From Pseudomonas sp. FeN3W (lineage in GTDB: Bacteria; Pseudomonadota; Gammaproteobacteria; Pseudomonadales; Pseudomonadaceae): a stretch of 64,000 nucleotides of DNA. This document shows positions 18,157 through 27,746 of the stretch, in pieces. The position numbers and the translations under genes are program-made. How positions within the stretch are numbered: position 1 is the stretch's first letter; each line of letters begins with the position of its first letter. Location: NCBI GenBank assembly GCA_030263805.2, contig CP136010.1, positions 3,487,001 through 3,551,000 of the forward strand, given 5' to 3'. The notes below the pieces were generated by a model that did not search any database, was not told where the DNA came from, and saw nothing but the letters and a program-made list of their open reading frames with translations.

Positions 18157-18187
18157 GGGGATGGTGCGCCGAGTGCGCTTCCTGGCC

Positions 18188-18984
18188 GTAGGTTGGGTTG
18201 AGCTCCGCGAAGCCCAACGGGAGAGGCCATGGGTGACGGATTCGTTGCGTCGTGGGGTCTCTCTGCCGGGCTCGGCATTGCAATGTTGGGCTTCGCTGCT
18301 GCGCAGCTCAACCCAACCTACGGAGCGAGGCCGCCGGGATGCGTGTCCTGGCCGTAGGTTGGGTTGAGCTCCGCGAAGCCCAACGGGAGAGGCCATGGGC
18401 GACGGATTCGTTGCGTCGTGGAGCCTCTCTGCCGGGCTCGGCCCTGCAATGTTGGGCTTCGCTGCTGCGCAGCTCAACCCAACCTACGGAGCGAGGCCGC
18501 CGGGATGCGAGTCCTGGCCGTAGGTTGGGTTGAGCTCCGCGAAGCCCAACGGGGGAGGCTATGGGCGACGGATTCGTTGCGTCGTGTCCTCTCTGCCGGG
18601 CTCGGCGCTGCAATGTTGGGCTTCGCTGCTGCGCAGCTCAACCCAACCTACGGAGCGAGGGCATCGGGATGTGCTTCCTGGCCGTAGGTTGGGTTGAGCT
18701 CCGCGAAGCCCAACGGACGAGACCACAGGCGACGGATTCGTTGTGTCGTGGGGGCTCTCTGCCGGGCTCGGCCCTGCAATGTTGGGCTTCGCTGCTGGGC
18801 AGCTCAACCCAACCTACGGAGCGAGGGCGCCGGGATGCGCTTCCTGGCCGTAGGTTGGGTTGAGCTCCGCGAAGCCCAACGGGCGAGGCCATGGGTGACG
18901 GATTCGTTGCGTCGTGGGGGCTCTCTGCCGGGCTCGGCACTGCAATGTTGGGCTTCGCTGCTGCGCAGCTCAACCCAACCTACG
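18188..18984. repeat. Five tandem GTAG...CTAC REP-doublet (REPIN/BIME) units
   Basis: Units begin at 18188, 18354, 18520, 18684 and 18850 (periods 166, 166, 164, 166). Each has a left arm starting GTAGGTTGGGTTGAGC and ending GCCCAAC, about 66 bases of interior, and a right arm starting GTTGGGCTTCGC and ending CAACCCAACCTAC. Each arm is itself a hairpin, and the GTAG head is the tetranucleotide typical of REPs mobilised by REP-associated tyrosine transposases. The last unit lacks the linker and ends on the lnt stop codon. No gene is present here; the open frames in this stretch are repeat artefacts. Confidence 0.92.
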
Positions 18985-20488
18985 CCTTGCGTCTGGCCAG
19001 CGCCCAGCCGAGCAGCAGGGTGCAGATCGCGATCAGCGGCCACGAGCGCCAGCGCAGGTAGGGCGTCAGGCCCCGCATCGGAGTGACGTCGCCATACAGC
19101 ACGGCCTGTTCGAACTGCGGAATCTGCTCGGTGATGCGCCCATAAGGGTCGATCAGCACGGTGATGCCGTTATTCGTCGCGCGGATCATCCAGCGCCCGG
19201 CTTCCAGAGCGCGCATCTGCGCCATCTGCAGGTGTTGCAGCGGACCGATGGAACGACCGAACCAGGCATCGTTGCTTACCGTCAGCAGCAGATCGCTCTG
19301 CGCCGCGAGCCCTGCGGCGAACTCCGGGTAGACCACTTCGTAGCAGATATACGGCGCGATCTGCAGGTCCTTCGCCTGCAACAGCGGCTGGCCGGATTCG
19401 CCGCGGGCGAAGTCGGACATCGGCAGGTCGAAGAAGGCGATCAAGCCGCGCAGCAGATCCTGCAGCGGTACGTACTCGCCGAACGGCACCAGTTTCTGCT
19501 TGAGGTAGGTGCCGCTGCCGTCGCCGGCGGTGGTCAGCCCGTTGTAGTAGCGCAGTTCGCCCTCCGCGTTGGGCTGGCGTACCGGTACGCCGGTGATCAG
19601 TGCCGCATCGCGCTGCTTGGCGAAGCCGGCCATCATCTGCAGATAGCCTTCGGCGTGATCCTTGAGGATCGGCACGGCGGTTTCCGGCCAGACGATCAGG
19701 TCTGCCGGGCGGCTGCCGAAGGTCATGTCGCGATACAGCAGCAGCTGCATCTCGAGTTTCTTCGGGTCCCACTTCATGCTTTGTGCGACGTTGCCCTGCA
19801 CTGCGGCGACGGTCAGCGGTTGGCCCTTGCTGGCCGTCCAGGCATGGTCCTTGAGCGCCAGGCCCGCAAGCCAGGGGGTGAGCAGCAGCACGATGACGGC
19901 GGCCAGGCGTGCTTTATCGGCAAGCAGTCGCGGGATCGCCGCGAGCAGGGTGGCGCTCAGTGCGACGGCAAAGCTCAGCAACCAGACCCCGCCGAGCGGA
20001 GCCAGTCCGGCCAGCGGGCCATCCAGCTGGCTGTAGCCGATATACAGCCAGGGAAAACCGGTGAGGATCCAGCCGCGCAGGGCGTCGAGCGCCAGCCAGA
20101 GTGCGGCGAACGCCAGCGCATCGCCAAGTGCGGAATGGCGATTGCGCAGCAGGCGCACCCAGAGCCAGCCGAGCAGGGCGAAGAACAGCGCCAGGCCGGC
20201 GACGAAGCCCAGGGTGAGCAATCCGGCCAGCGCCGGCGAGGCCGCGCCGAAGTCATGGATGCTGACGTAGACCCAGCTGACGCCCGAGGCGAACAGCCCG
20301 AAGCCGTAGCACCAGCCGCGTTGCGCCGCTTGCTTCGCTGCGGTTTCGCGCAGGCCGAGGTACAACAGCGCCACCGAGAGCAGCGCCAGCGGCCAGATGT
20401 CGAAAGGCGCCAGCGCCAGCGTGGTCAGTGTGCCGGCGACCAGTGCCAGCAGGTTGCCCGGCCATCCGGGACGGGTGATCCAGTGCAT
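18980..20488 (-). CDS. lnt: Apolipoprotein N-acyltransferase
   Basis: Lnt adds the third acyl chain to the N-terminal cysteine of lipoproteins in the inner membrane. Of 502 residues, the first ~210 form membrane helices and the rest a nitrilase domain. The catalytic glutamate is E269 (WPET), the lysine lies in YLKQKLVPFGEY (330 or 332) and the cysteine is C382 (ICYE), close to E267-K335-C387 of E. coli. The TAG stop is supplied by the first bases of the neighbouring repeat arm. It is the last gene of the miaB-ybeZ-ybeY-corC-lnt series. Confidence 0.96.
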   Translation of the reverse strand: MHWITRPGWPGNLLALVAGTLTTLALAPFDIWPLALLSVALLYLGLRETAAKQAAQRGWCYGFGLFASGVSWVYVSIHDFGAASPALAGLLTLGFVAGLALFFALLGWLWVRLLRNRHSALGDALAFAALWLALDALRGWILTGFPWLYIGYSQLDGPLAGLAPLGGVWLLSFAVALSATLLAAIPRLLADKARLAAVIVLLLTPWLAGLALKDHAWTASKGQPLTVAAVQGNVAQSMKWDPKKLEMQLLLYRDMTFGSRPADLIVWPETAVPILKDHAEGYLQMMAGFAKQRDAALITGVPVRQPNAEGELRYYNGLTTAGDGSGTYLKQKLVPFGEYVPLQDLLRGLIAFFDLPMSDFARGESGQPLLQAKDLQIAPYICYEVVYPEFAAGLAAQSDLLLTVSNDAWFGRSIGPLQHLQMAQMRALEAGRWMIRATNNGITVLIDPYGRITEQIPQFEQAVLYGDVTPMRGLTPYLRWRSWPLIAICTLLLGWALARRKA

Positions 20489-20608
20489 GGAAGTTCCTTG
20501 CGCAGCGGTGCGGGAAGGGAGGCTAAGGGCAACGAAGATGGCCAGGCAAGCCCGGCCGGCGGAAGAGCGTCCGCGCAGGCCCGGCTGCGCGGCGGGGCTC
20601 GTGCCGGC

Positions 20609-21451
20609 TTACGCGTCCGCGGTACGGCTCAGACGCAGCATATGCACGCGGCGGCTGTCGGCGTTGAGTACGCGCACGCGGAAGCCGTCGATCTCGGTCA
20701 CTTCGTTACGCTTGGGCAGGTGACCGAAGGTGCTCATCACCAGGCCGGCGACGGTATCGAATTCGTCGTCGGGAAAAGCGCTGCCGAAGTATTCGTTGAA
20801 GCTGTCGATCGGGGTAAGCGCCTTGACCAGAAAATCGCCGCTGGGCAGCGGGCGGATGTAGCTGTCTTCCTCGACGTCATGCTCGTCTTCGATGTCGCCG
20901 ACGATCTGCTCCAGCACGTCTTCGATGGTCACCAGGCCGGCCACGCCGCCGTACTCGTCGATGACGATGGCCATGTGGTTGTGGTTGGCGCGGAACTCGC
21001 GCAGCAGCACGTTGAGGCGCTTGGACTCCGGCACGAAGGTGGCCGGGCGCAGCAGATCCTTGATGTCGAAACTGTGCTGTTCGTCCTTGAGGATCAGCGG
21101 CAGCAGGTCTTTGGCCAGCAGCACGCCGATCACTTCGTCGAGGCTTTCACCGACGACCGGATAGCGCGAGTGTGCGGCGGCGATGATGGCGGGCAGGAAT
21201 TCGCGTGGCGACTGGTCGGCCTTGATGCTGATCACCTGCGAGCGTGGCACCATGATGTCGCGTACCTGCAGGTCGGCGACCTGGATGGCACCTTCGACGA
21301 TGGCCAGTGCCTCGCTGTCGAGCAGCTTGTTCTGGTGGGCTTCGCGCAGGATTTCCAGCAGCTCCTGGCGATTCTTGGGCTCATGGGCAAAAGCCTGGGT
21401 GATTTTTTCCAGCCAGGTCTTCTGCCCGCTGATCGATCGATCTTCGCTCAT
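20609..21451 (-). CDS. corC: CorC/YbeX family CBS-domain protein
   Basis: The 280-residue cytoplasmic protein has two CBS domains (RDIMVPRSQVISI, then VFVPESKRLNVLL...IVIDEYGGVAGLVTIEDVLEQIVGDI) and a C-terminal transporter-associated domain. CorC/YbeX is linked to magnesium and cobalt efflux and to ribosome metabolism. It has no DUF21 membrane domain, as expected for YbeX. It lies between ybeY (9-base gap) and lnt (120-base gap). Confidence 0.94.
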   Translation of the reverse strand: MSEDRSISGQKTWLEKITQAFAHEPKNRQELLEILREAHQNKLLDSEALAIVEGAIQVADLQVRDIMVPRSQVISIKADQSPREFLPAIIAAAHSRYPVVGESLDEVIGVLLAKDLLPLILKDEQHSFDIKDLLRPATFVPESKRLNVLLREFRANHNHMAIVIDEYGGVAGLVTIEDVLEQIVGDIEDEHDVEEDSYIRPLPSGDFLVKALTPIDSFNEYFGSAFPDDEFDTVAGLVMSTFGHLPKRNEVTEIDGFRVRVLNADSRRVHMLRLSRTADA

Positions 21452-21460
21452 GTCGTTGAC

Positions 21461-21943
21461 TCAAGAGTCCTTGCAAGTGCCCATGACGGGCGATTCTTCG
21501 GCATAGGGGTCGGGATGACCCAGTTCGGCCAGCAATTGACGCTCCAGCTCTTCCATCTCTTCGGCTTCGGCATCGTCGATGTGATCGTAGCCGAGCAGAT
21601 GCAGACAGCCATGGATAACCAGATGTGCCCAGTGTGCCGCCAGAGTCTTGCCCTGTGCCGCGGCTTCGCGCTCGACCACCGGTACGCAGATGACCAGGTC
21701 GCCGAGCAGCGGGATGTCCAGCAATTCGTCGGGAACGTCTGCCGGGAACGAGAGCACGTTGGTCGCGTAGTCCTTCTGCCGCCAGGTGCGGTTCAACTCG
21801 CGCCCTTCTGCCTCGTCCACCAGGCGAATGGTCAGCTCCGAGTCGCCGCTGCGCTGACGTAGCGCCAGTTCGCACCAGCGCTGCAGATCGGCGAGCGCCG
21901 GCGCAGCGCCCGTGCTGGCTAACTGCAGGTCGAGCTCAATCAT
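21461..21943 (-). CDS. ybeY: Endoribonuclease YbeY
   Basis: YbeY is a zinc-dependent RNase involved in 16S rRNA 3'-end maturation and ribosome quality control. The 160-residue protein has the defining metal motif HGCLHLLGYDH and RELNRTWRQKDYATNVLSFP upstream of it. The ATG at 21943 starts inside the end of ybeZ (8-base overlap); the longer frame is antisense-like extension. The ybeZ-ybeY-corC order is conserved. Confidence 0.95.
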   Translation of the reverse strand: MIELDLQLASTGAAPALADLQRWCELALRQRSGDSELTIRLVDEAEGRELNRTWRQKDYATNVLSFPADVPDELLDIPLLGDLVICVPVVEREAAAQGKTLAAHWAHLVIHGCLHLLGYDHIDDAEAEEMEELERQLLAELGHPDPYAEESPVMGTCKDS

Positions 21944-22943
21944 CGCTGGCGTCCTGCGCGGCACGCTTACTGGCCGGCGACTGACGATCCTCGAAGGACT
22001 CGTAAGCCTCGACGATGCGCTGCACCAGTGGGTGACGCACCACGTCCTTGGGCTTGAAGTGGGTGAAGCTGATGCCGTTGACGTCCTTGAGCACCTCGAT
22101 GACATGCGCCAGGCCACTCTTGGTGCCGCGAGGCAGGTCGACCTGGGTGATGTCGCCGGTGATCACCGCGGTGGAGCCGAAGCCGATCCGCGTAAGGAAC
22201 ATCTTCATCTGTTCCTGGGTGGTGTTCTGGCTTTCATCGAGAATGATGAAGCTGTTGTTCAGCGTGCGGCCGCGCATGTAGGCCAGCGGGGCGATCTCGA
22301 TCACCTGTTTCTCGATCAGCCGCGCCACGTGTTCGAAGCCGAGCATCTCGTAGAGTGCGTCGTAGAGCGGCCGCAGGTAGGGGTCGATCTTCTGTGCCAG
22401 GTCGCCGGGCAGGAAGCCGAGCTTCTCGCCGGCTTCCACCGCCGGGCGTACCAGCAGAATACGGCGCACCTGTTCACGCTCCAGCGCGTCCACGGCACAG
22501 GCGACGGCGAGGTAGGTCTTGCCGGTACCGGCCGGGCCGACGCCGAAGTTGATGTCGTTGTCGAGGATGGCTTTGACGTAGCGCTGCTGATTCGCGCCGC
22601 GCGGGCGGATCATGCCCTTCTTGGTACGCAGGGCGACGCCCTGGTGCGCATTCGGATTGGCCAGCTCTTCCATGCCGGATTCCTGCAGGTACAGATGCAC
22701 CATGTCCGGAGAGAGCTCGGTGTTCTTGGTTTCCCGGTACAGCCGGCGCAGCAGCTGTTCGGCAGATTTGGCCACGTCGGTGGGGCCGATCAGCTCGAAC
22801 TGGTTGCCGCGGTTGCGGATTTCCAGTTCCAGGCGCTGTTCGATCAGGCGCAGATGCTCGTCGAATTGGCCGCAGAGATTGGCGAAGCGACGGGCTTCAA
22901 AGGGTTCGAGGGTGAAACGATGCGGTTCTATGGGTGCGTTCAA
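21936..22943 (-). CDS. ybeZ: PhoH-like ATPase YbeZ
   Basis: A 335-residue cytoplasmic P-loop protein of the PhoH family with Walker A GPAGTGKTYLA and Walker B IILDESQNTT. An N-terminal KH-like segment (about 1-120) precedes the ATPase domain. The partner of YbeY in ribosome-associated RNA metabolism, it is translationally coupled to ybeY. It lies 120 bases after miaB, which in other gammaproteobacteria shares its transcript. Confidence 0.94.
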   Translation of the reverse strand: MNAPIEPHRFTLEPFEARRFANLCGQFDEHLRLIEQRLELEIRNRGNQFELIGPTDVAKSAEQLLRRLYRETKNTELSPDMVHLYLQESGMEELANPNAHQGVALRTKKGMIRPRGANQQRYVKAILDNDINFGVGPAGTGKTYLAVACAVDALEREQVRRILLVRPAVEAGEKLGFLPGDLAQKIDPYLRPLYDALYEMLGFEHVARLIEKQVIEIAPLAYMRGRTLNNSFIILDESQNTTQEQMKMFLTRIGFGSTAVITGDITQVDLPRGTKSGLAHVIEVLKDVNGISFTHFKPKDVVRHPLVQRIVEAYESFEDRQSPASKRAAQDASDD

Positions 22944-23063
22944 GGGCTTTTAGTATGTGGCCGTGGTCGGCGAAGTGGTGGGGGAAGAATAGCGCCGCGG
23001 GCGCAAAGCGGAAAGCGCAGACGCGGCCCCGATGCAATCACATGGGGGCCGCATTCCCGGTTC

Positions 23064-24377
23064 TCAAGCTAGCAAGGTGCCACGTAGCGAGTGCGGCAGC
23101 GCGTCGTCGATGTGCACGTCGACGAACTGGCCGATCAGTCGCGGGTTGTCGCAGCGGAAATTGACGATGCGATTGTGTTCGGTACGACCCTGCAGCATGC
23201 CGGGGTCCTTCTTCGAGTAGTCGCTGACGAGGATGCGCTGAGTGGTGCCTGCCATCCGTCGGCTGTTCTCGAAACCCTGCTGATTGATGCGCTGCTGGAG
23301 GATCGCCAGGCGCTGCTTCTTCACCTCGTCCGGGGTGTCGTCGACCAGGTCCGCGGCCGGGGTGCCGGGGCGGGAGCTATAGACGAAGGAGTAGGAGAAG
23401 TCGAAGCCGACGTCTTCGATCAGCTTCATGGTCTGTTCGAAGTCCTTGTCGGTCTCGCCGGGGAAGCCGACGATGAAGTCCGAGCTGATCAGGATGTCCG
23501 GCACCGCGGCCTTGAGCCGGCGGATGCGCGATTTGTACTCCAGCGCGGTGTGGTTGCGCTTCATCGCCGCGAGGATGCGGTCGGAACCGGCCTGTACCGG
23601 CAGATGCAGGTACTTCACCAGCTGCGGGATGTCGGCATGGGCCTGGATGATCGCGTCGGAGAACTCCAGCGGATGACTGGTGGTGTAACGGATGCGACCG
23701 ATGCCTTCGATCGCGGCCACGGCGTGCAGCAGGTCGGCGAAGTCGTGGCCGTCGTAGCGATAGCCGTTGACGTTCTGCCCCAGCAGGGTGACTTCCCTCA
23801 CGCCGTTCTCGGCCAGGTGGACGATTTCCGCCAGCACGTCGGCCAGCGGGCGGCTGACTTCCTCGCCGCGGGTGTAGGGCACCACGCAGAAGGTGCAGTA
23901 CTTGCTGCAGCCCTCCATGACCGAGACGAAGGCGCTGGGACCATCGACGCGTGGCTCGGGCAGGCGGTCGAACTTCTCGATCTCGGGGAAGGAGATGTCC
24001 ACCTGCGGCTTCTTCGTGGTGCGCGCGGCGTCGATCATCTCCGGCAGGCGGTGCAGGGTCTGCGGGCCGAAGACCACGTCGACATACGGGGCGCGGTCGC
24101 GAATGGCCGCGCCTTCCTGGCTGGCCACGCAGCCGCCGACGCCGATCACCAGTTGTGGATTGTCCAGCTTCAGTTCGCGCCAGCGACCCAGTTGCGAGAA
24201 AACCTTTTCCTGGGCTTTTTCGCGGATCGAGCAGGTATTGAGAAGAATCACGTCGGCTTCTGCCGGGTTCTCGGTGATCTCCATGGCCTGGTGTTCGCCC
24301 AGCAGGTCCACCATGCGCGAGCTGTCGTACTCGTTCATCTGGCAGCCATGGGTTTCGATGAAAAGCTTGCGGGTCAT
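23064..24377 (-). CDS. miaB: tRNA-2-methylthio-N6-dimethylallyladenosine synthase
   Basis: MiaB methylthiolates i6A37 in tRNAs reading UNN codons. The 437-residue protein has three N-terminal cluster cysteines (C12 in THGCQMNEYDSSRM, then NTCSIREKA and GGCVASQEG), the radical-SAM triad in CSKYCTFCVVPYTRG, and a C-terminal TRAM domain. Length and start are normal. It is the promoter-proximal gene of the series down to lnt. Confidence 0.97.
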   Translation of the reverse strand: MTRKLFIETHGCQMNEYDSSRMVDLLGEHQAMEITENPAEADVILLNTCSIREKAQEKVFSQLGRWRELKLDNPQLVIGVGGCVASQEGAAIRDRAPYVDVVFGPQTLHRLPEMIDAARTTKKPQVDISFPEIEKFDRLPEPRVDGPSAFVSVMEGCSKYCTFCVVPYTRGEEVSRPLADVLAEIVHLAENGVREVTLLGQNVNGYRYDGHDFADLLHAVAAIEGIGRIRYTTSHPLEFSDAIIQAHADIPQLVKYLHLPVQAGSDRILAAMKRNHTALEYKSRIRRLKAAVPDILISSDFIVGFPGETDKDFEQTMKLIEDVGFDFSYSFVYSSRPGTPAADLVDDTPDEVKKQRLAILQQRINQQGFENSRRMAGTTQRILVSDYSKKDPGMLQGRTEHNRIVNFRCDNPRLIGQFVDVHIDDALPHSLRGTLLA

Positions 24378-24466
24378 GTTACGGGCCGGCGTTGTGCAAA
24401 AAATGACCGGCGATTATATGCCCACGACCGAGCAGGGGAAAGCGCGGGCGGATGCCGCAGGATTGT

Positions 24467-25003
24467 TCAGGGGATCTGCGGCGCGTCGGCGGCCTGCAGT
24501 TGCATCAGGTAGTCGCGGAAGATCTGCCCGAGAACCTGGGTGGCGATTTCCAGTTCGTCGCGACGCATCTGTCCGGAGACGCGGTCGGCGGTGTCCAGTG
24601 CATCGTCCTCGCCATTCACGGCGGCCATCTTCAGCACGATGTAGGCCTGCACGTTGTTGGCCTTGACGCCTTCACCGCGGAAGAACATCACGCCGAGCCG
24701 GTGTTGCGCGGCGGCATGACCGCGTAGTGAGGCCTGCTCGAACCAGTACAGTGCCTTGGCCAGGTCCCGTGGCGCACGCTTGCCGTCGTAGTGGAATTCG
24801 CCCAGCTCGTAGGCGGCTTGCACGTCGCCTTCGCTGGCGGCCTGCTGGCAGTTGCGCAGTGCTTCGGGGAGTTCTTCGGCAAGCGTGTCGAGCGCGCAGC
24901 GCGCGGTCGCCGGGATCAGCAGGGTATTCCCGCCGGCCATGGCCGAGAGAGGCGAGAGAAGCAGCAGACAGCCCAAAGACAGGATGCGGCCGGTGCGGAT
25001 CAT
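24467..25003 (-). CDS. Sel1-repeat secreted protein
   Basis: The 178-residue protein starts at the ATG ending 25003, which opens a signal peptide ending SAMAGG. Three Sel1-like repeats follow: AAYELGEFHYDGKRAPRDLAKALYWFEQAS, AAQHRLGVMFFRGEGVKANNVQAYIVLKMA and a divergent last one. Sel1 repeats are helical protein-binding scaffolds; the partner is unknown. It lies 89 bases beyond the miaB start on the same strand, so it could be transcribed with miaB. Confidence 0.83.
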   Translation of the reverse strand: MIRTGRILSLGCLLLLSPLSAMAGGNTLLIPATARCALDTLAEELPEALRNCQQAASEGDVQAAYELGEFHYDGKRAPRDLAKALYWFEQASLRGHAAAQHRLGVMFFRGEGVKANNVQAYIVLKMAAVNGEDDALDTADRVSGQMRRDELEIATQVLGQIFRDYLMQLQAADAPQIP

Positions 25004-25119
25004 GAAATCTGGCGCCTCGAGGAGCAGGGCGGTAATGAAAGGCTGGAACGAGCCAGCCGTCACATTATGGATAAGCTGCAGTCTGCTTACAAAGCCTTTA
25101 ACCGCCTGTCATCGGCTTT

Positions 25120-25743
25120 TTATGCGACTGCTGGAGCGTCCTCGCGTGTGCTGCCCGGCAGGTGCACCAGCAGAATGGTCAGCAGCGGGTTGGCGATGGC
25201 CAACAGCAGCGGACCCAGGTCGCCGAGCGGATTGGCGATCGACACACCGTTCGGCAGTGGGGCCATGCCCAGCAGTAGCGCGCCAGCCGCCAGGCCGGCA
25301 AGGGTCGGCAGGCGTGCCGGCCATTGCAGCGCGCCGGCGTAGATCGCCAGCAGCGCACTGGTCAGCATCACGCCGAAGGCGTAGGGCTCGTTCCAGCCCA
25401 GCTGCCGCGCCAGTTCGAAGAACACGCACAACCCCAGCACCACACGACCCCAGTTCGGTCGACTCCACACCCAGCGCCGCGCCAGGGTCAGCGCAGCGAT
25501 CGCAATCAGCGGCAGGCCGAGCAGCAGGCTGGCGCGCTCCAGCCACTGCCGCGCTTGCTCCAGATCCATGCCAAGCAGAGTTGTGGCGGCGCACGCAGCG
25601 CTGGCGGCCGTCAGGATGAAGCCGAGCAGTGCGCTGAACAGCGCTGGCTGGTCCGCTTCGCCGTAACGGCGCCGGGCGCGGCCGATCAGCAGTGCGCTGG
25701 CGCCGGCAGTCAGGGCGAGCAGAATGCTCTGCAGCAACTCCAT
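25120..25743 (-). CDS. Polytopic membrane protein of unknown function
   Basis: The product is 207 residues with about six hydrophobic segments (residues ~3-22, 38-60, 72-90, 100-112, 120-140 and 145-165, with a further hydrophobic C-terminal stretch). No signature motif is recognised. I chose the ATG at 25743, 8 bases after the hemL stop; a GTG at 25755 overlapping that stop is an alternative. It is the last gene of the thiD-thiE-hemL unit. Whether it has to do with tetrapyrrole or thiamine metabolism cannot be said. Confidence 0.72.
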   Translation of the reverse strand: MELLQSILLALTAGASALLIGRARRRYGEADQPALFSALLGFILTAASAACAATTLLGMDLEQARQWLERASLLLGLPLIAIAALTLARRWVWSRPNWGRVVLGLCVFFELARQLGWNEPYAFGVMLTSALLAIYAGALQWPARLPTLAGLAAGALLLGMAPLPNGVSIANPLGDLGPLLLAIANPLLTILLVHLPGSTREDAPAVA

Positions 25744-25751
25744 CGTCGGGC

Positions 25752-27035
25752 TCACTTGAGTTTGGCGAAGGCGCGCTCGGCCGCATCCAGGGTGATTGCG
25801 AGCTCGGTGTCGCCATGGGCGATAGAAGTGAAACCGGCCTCGAACGCGCTCGGTGCCAGGTAGACGCCGCCCTCGAGCATCAGATGGAAGAAGCGCTTGA
25901 AGCGGTCGGCATCGCTGGCCATGACGTCGGCGAAGGTCACGATGTCATCGGCGCCGCTGAAATACAGACCGAACATGCCGCCGACCTGGGTGGTGACGAA
26001 GGGGATGCCGGCGGCATCGGCGCGGTCCTGCAGGCCCTGCAGCATACGGCTGGTGTAGGCGCTCAGCTCGTCGTGGAAGCCCGGGCGGCTGATCAGGCCC
26101 AGCGTGGTCAGGCCCGCGGCCATCGCCAGTGGGTTGCCGGACAGCGTGCCGGCCTGGTAGACCGGGCCGAGCGGGGCGATGTGCTGCATGATGGCGCGCT
26201 TTCCGCCAAAGCAGCCGACCGGCATGCCGCCGCCGATGATCTTGCCGAAGGTCGACAGGTCCGGCGTCACGCCGTAGTAGGCCTGGGCGCCGCCGAGGGC
26301 GACGCGGAACCCGGTCATCACTTCGTCGAAGATCAGCACCACGCCATGCGCGTCACACAGGGTGCGCAGGCCTTCGAGGAAGCCTGGCGCCGGGGGGACG
26401 CAGTTCATGTTGCCGGCGACCGGCTCGACGATGATGCAGGCGACCTGCTCGCCCTTTTCCTTCAGCGTGGCCTCGACTTCGGCGAGGTCGTTGTAGGCCA
26501 GAGTCAGGGTGTGCTTGGCGAAATCCGCCGGTACCCCGGCCGAGCTCGGCACGCCCTGGGTCAGGGCGCCGGAGCCGGCTTTGACCAGCAGGCTGTCGGA
26601 GTGACCGTGATAGCAACCTTCGAACTTGATGATGGCGTCGCGGCCGGTGTAGCCACGGGCCAGGCGGATCGCGCTCATGGTCGCTTCGGTACCGGAGCTG
26701 ACCATGCGTACCATCTCCATGGACGGCACCAAGCGGCAGACCAGTTCGGCCATCTCGGTTTCCATGGCGGTCGGCGCGCCGTAGGACAGCCCGTGCTCGA
26801 GCTGGCGGCGCACGGCATCGAGCACCTCGGGATGGCTGTGGCCGAGAATCATCGGGCCCCAGGAGCCGACGTAGTCGACGTAGCGCTTGTCATCCTCGTC
26901 GATGACATAGGCGCCGGCGGCGTGTTTGAAAAACAGCGGGGTACCGCCGACGCTGCGAAAGGCGCGTACGGGGGAGTTGACGCCGCCAGGGATGTGGGTT
27001 TGGGCAGCGGCAAAAAGGGTTTCGGAACGGGACAT
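25752..27035 (-). CDS. hemL: Glutamate-1-semialdehyde 2,1-aminomutase
   Basis: HemL converts glutamate-1-semialdehyde to 5-aminolevulinate, the C5 route to haem. The 427-residue PLP enzyme has the cofactor lysine in STFGKIIGGGMPVG, the gate-loop GTEATMSAIRLARG and the YAGTLSGNP-like stretch (YQAGTLSGNP). Length matches the family. It follows thiE after 55 bases, the usual Pseudomonas thiD-thiE-hemL order. Confidence 0.96.
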   Translation of the reverse strand: MSRSETLFAAAQTHIPGGVNSPVRAFRSVGGTPLFFKHAAGAYVIDEDDKRYVDYVGSWGPMILGHSHPEVLDAVRRQLEHGLSYGAPTAMETEMAELVCRLVPSMEMVRMVSSGTEATMSAIRLARGYTGRDAIIKFEGCYHGHSDSLLVKAGSGALTQGVPSSAGVPADFAKHTLTLAYNDLAEVEATLKEKGEQVACIIVEPVAGNMNCVPPAPGFLEGLRTLCDAHGVVLIFDEVMTGFRVALGGAQAYYGVTPDLSTFGKIIGGGMPVGCFGGKRAIMQHIAPLGPVYQAGTLSGNPLAMAAGLTTLGLISRPGFHDELSAYTSRMLQGLQDRADAAGIPFVTTQVGGMFGLYFSGADDIVTFADVMASDADRFKRFFHLMLEGGVYLAPSAFEAGFTSIAHGDTELAITLDAAERAFAKLK

Positions 27036-27090
27036 GCGGGCCTCGCAAAGCAGGGGCTGAGCGCCGAATGGCGGGTCAGCCGTGGCGGAA

Positions 27091-27732
27091 TCAGGGGGTA
27101 TTGAACAGCTGGCTGAACGCTCGGGCGCGGCGCTCGACCTCGGTCGGGCTGTCAGCGGCGAACAGCGCGTGCACCACGGCGATCATCTGCACGCCCTCGG
27201 CGATCAGGCGCGGTGCCGTTTCCGGCGTGATGCCACCGATAGCGACAATCGGCAGGCCGATGCGGGCGCGAGCTTCGCGCAGCAGTTCGGGATCGGCCGA
27301 GGGTGCCCCCGGCTTTGTCTGCGACTGGAAGAAGCGGCCGAAGGCGACATAGCTGGCGCCGTCACGCGCGGCCTGTTCGGCCAGCGGCAGCTGCGCATGG
27401 CAGGTGGCGCCGATGATTGCCTGGCGGCCGAGCAGGGCACGGGCGGCGGCCAGCGAGCCATCTTCCTGGCCCAGATGCAGGCCGACGCCCAGTCGCGCGG
27501 CGAGCTCGGCATCGTCGTTGATGATCAGTTGCGCGCCATGGCGGGCGCAGAGTTCCTGCAACGCATCGGCCTCACGCAGGCGACGGGCCTCGTCACTGGA
27601 TTTGTCGCGGTACTGCAGCAGGCGGGCGCCACCTTTCAATGCGGCTTCGACATACGAGAGCAAACGGCCCTCGGCGAGCAACTTGCTGTCGGTGATGGCG
27701 TACAGGCCGCGCAGGCGGGTCGAGTCCTTCAT
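27091..27732 (-). CDS. thiE: Thiamine-phosphate synthase
   Basis: ThiE couples HMP pyrophosphate to thiazole phosphate to give thiamine monophosphate. The 213-residue TIM-barrel protein shows LLQYRDKSS, LIINDDAELA, HLGQED and GGITPETAP, all family landmarks for substrate binding. ATG ending 27732 gives the right length; the longer open frame runs back into thiD. Fourteen bases separate it from thiD. Confidence 0.95.
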   Translation of the reverse strand: MKDSTRLRGLYAITDSKLLAEGRLLSYVEAALKGGARLLQYRDKSSDEARRLREADALQELCARHGAQLIINDDAELAARLGVGLHLGQEDGSLAAARALLGRQAIIGATCHAQLPLAEQAARDGASYVAFGRFFQSQTKPGAPSADPELLREARARIGLPIVAIGGITPETAPRLIAEGVQMIAVVHALFAADSPTEVERRARAFSQLFNTP

Positions 27733-27746
27733 GCGCTGCTCTCCAG

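Noticed and set aside
18170..18985. Several ~100-codon frames with repeated REAQRERP-like segments
   Set aside because: Translations of the tandem REP doublets in successive frames.
18914..21862. A 982-codon open frame antisense to lnt, corC and ybeY
   Set aside because: Runs opposite three well-supported genes and begins inside the repeats; composition is typical of an antisense frame.
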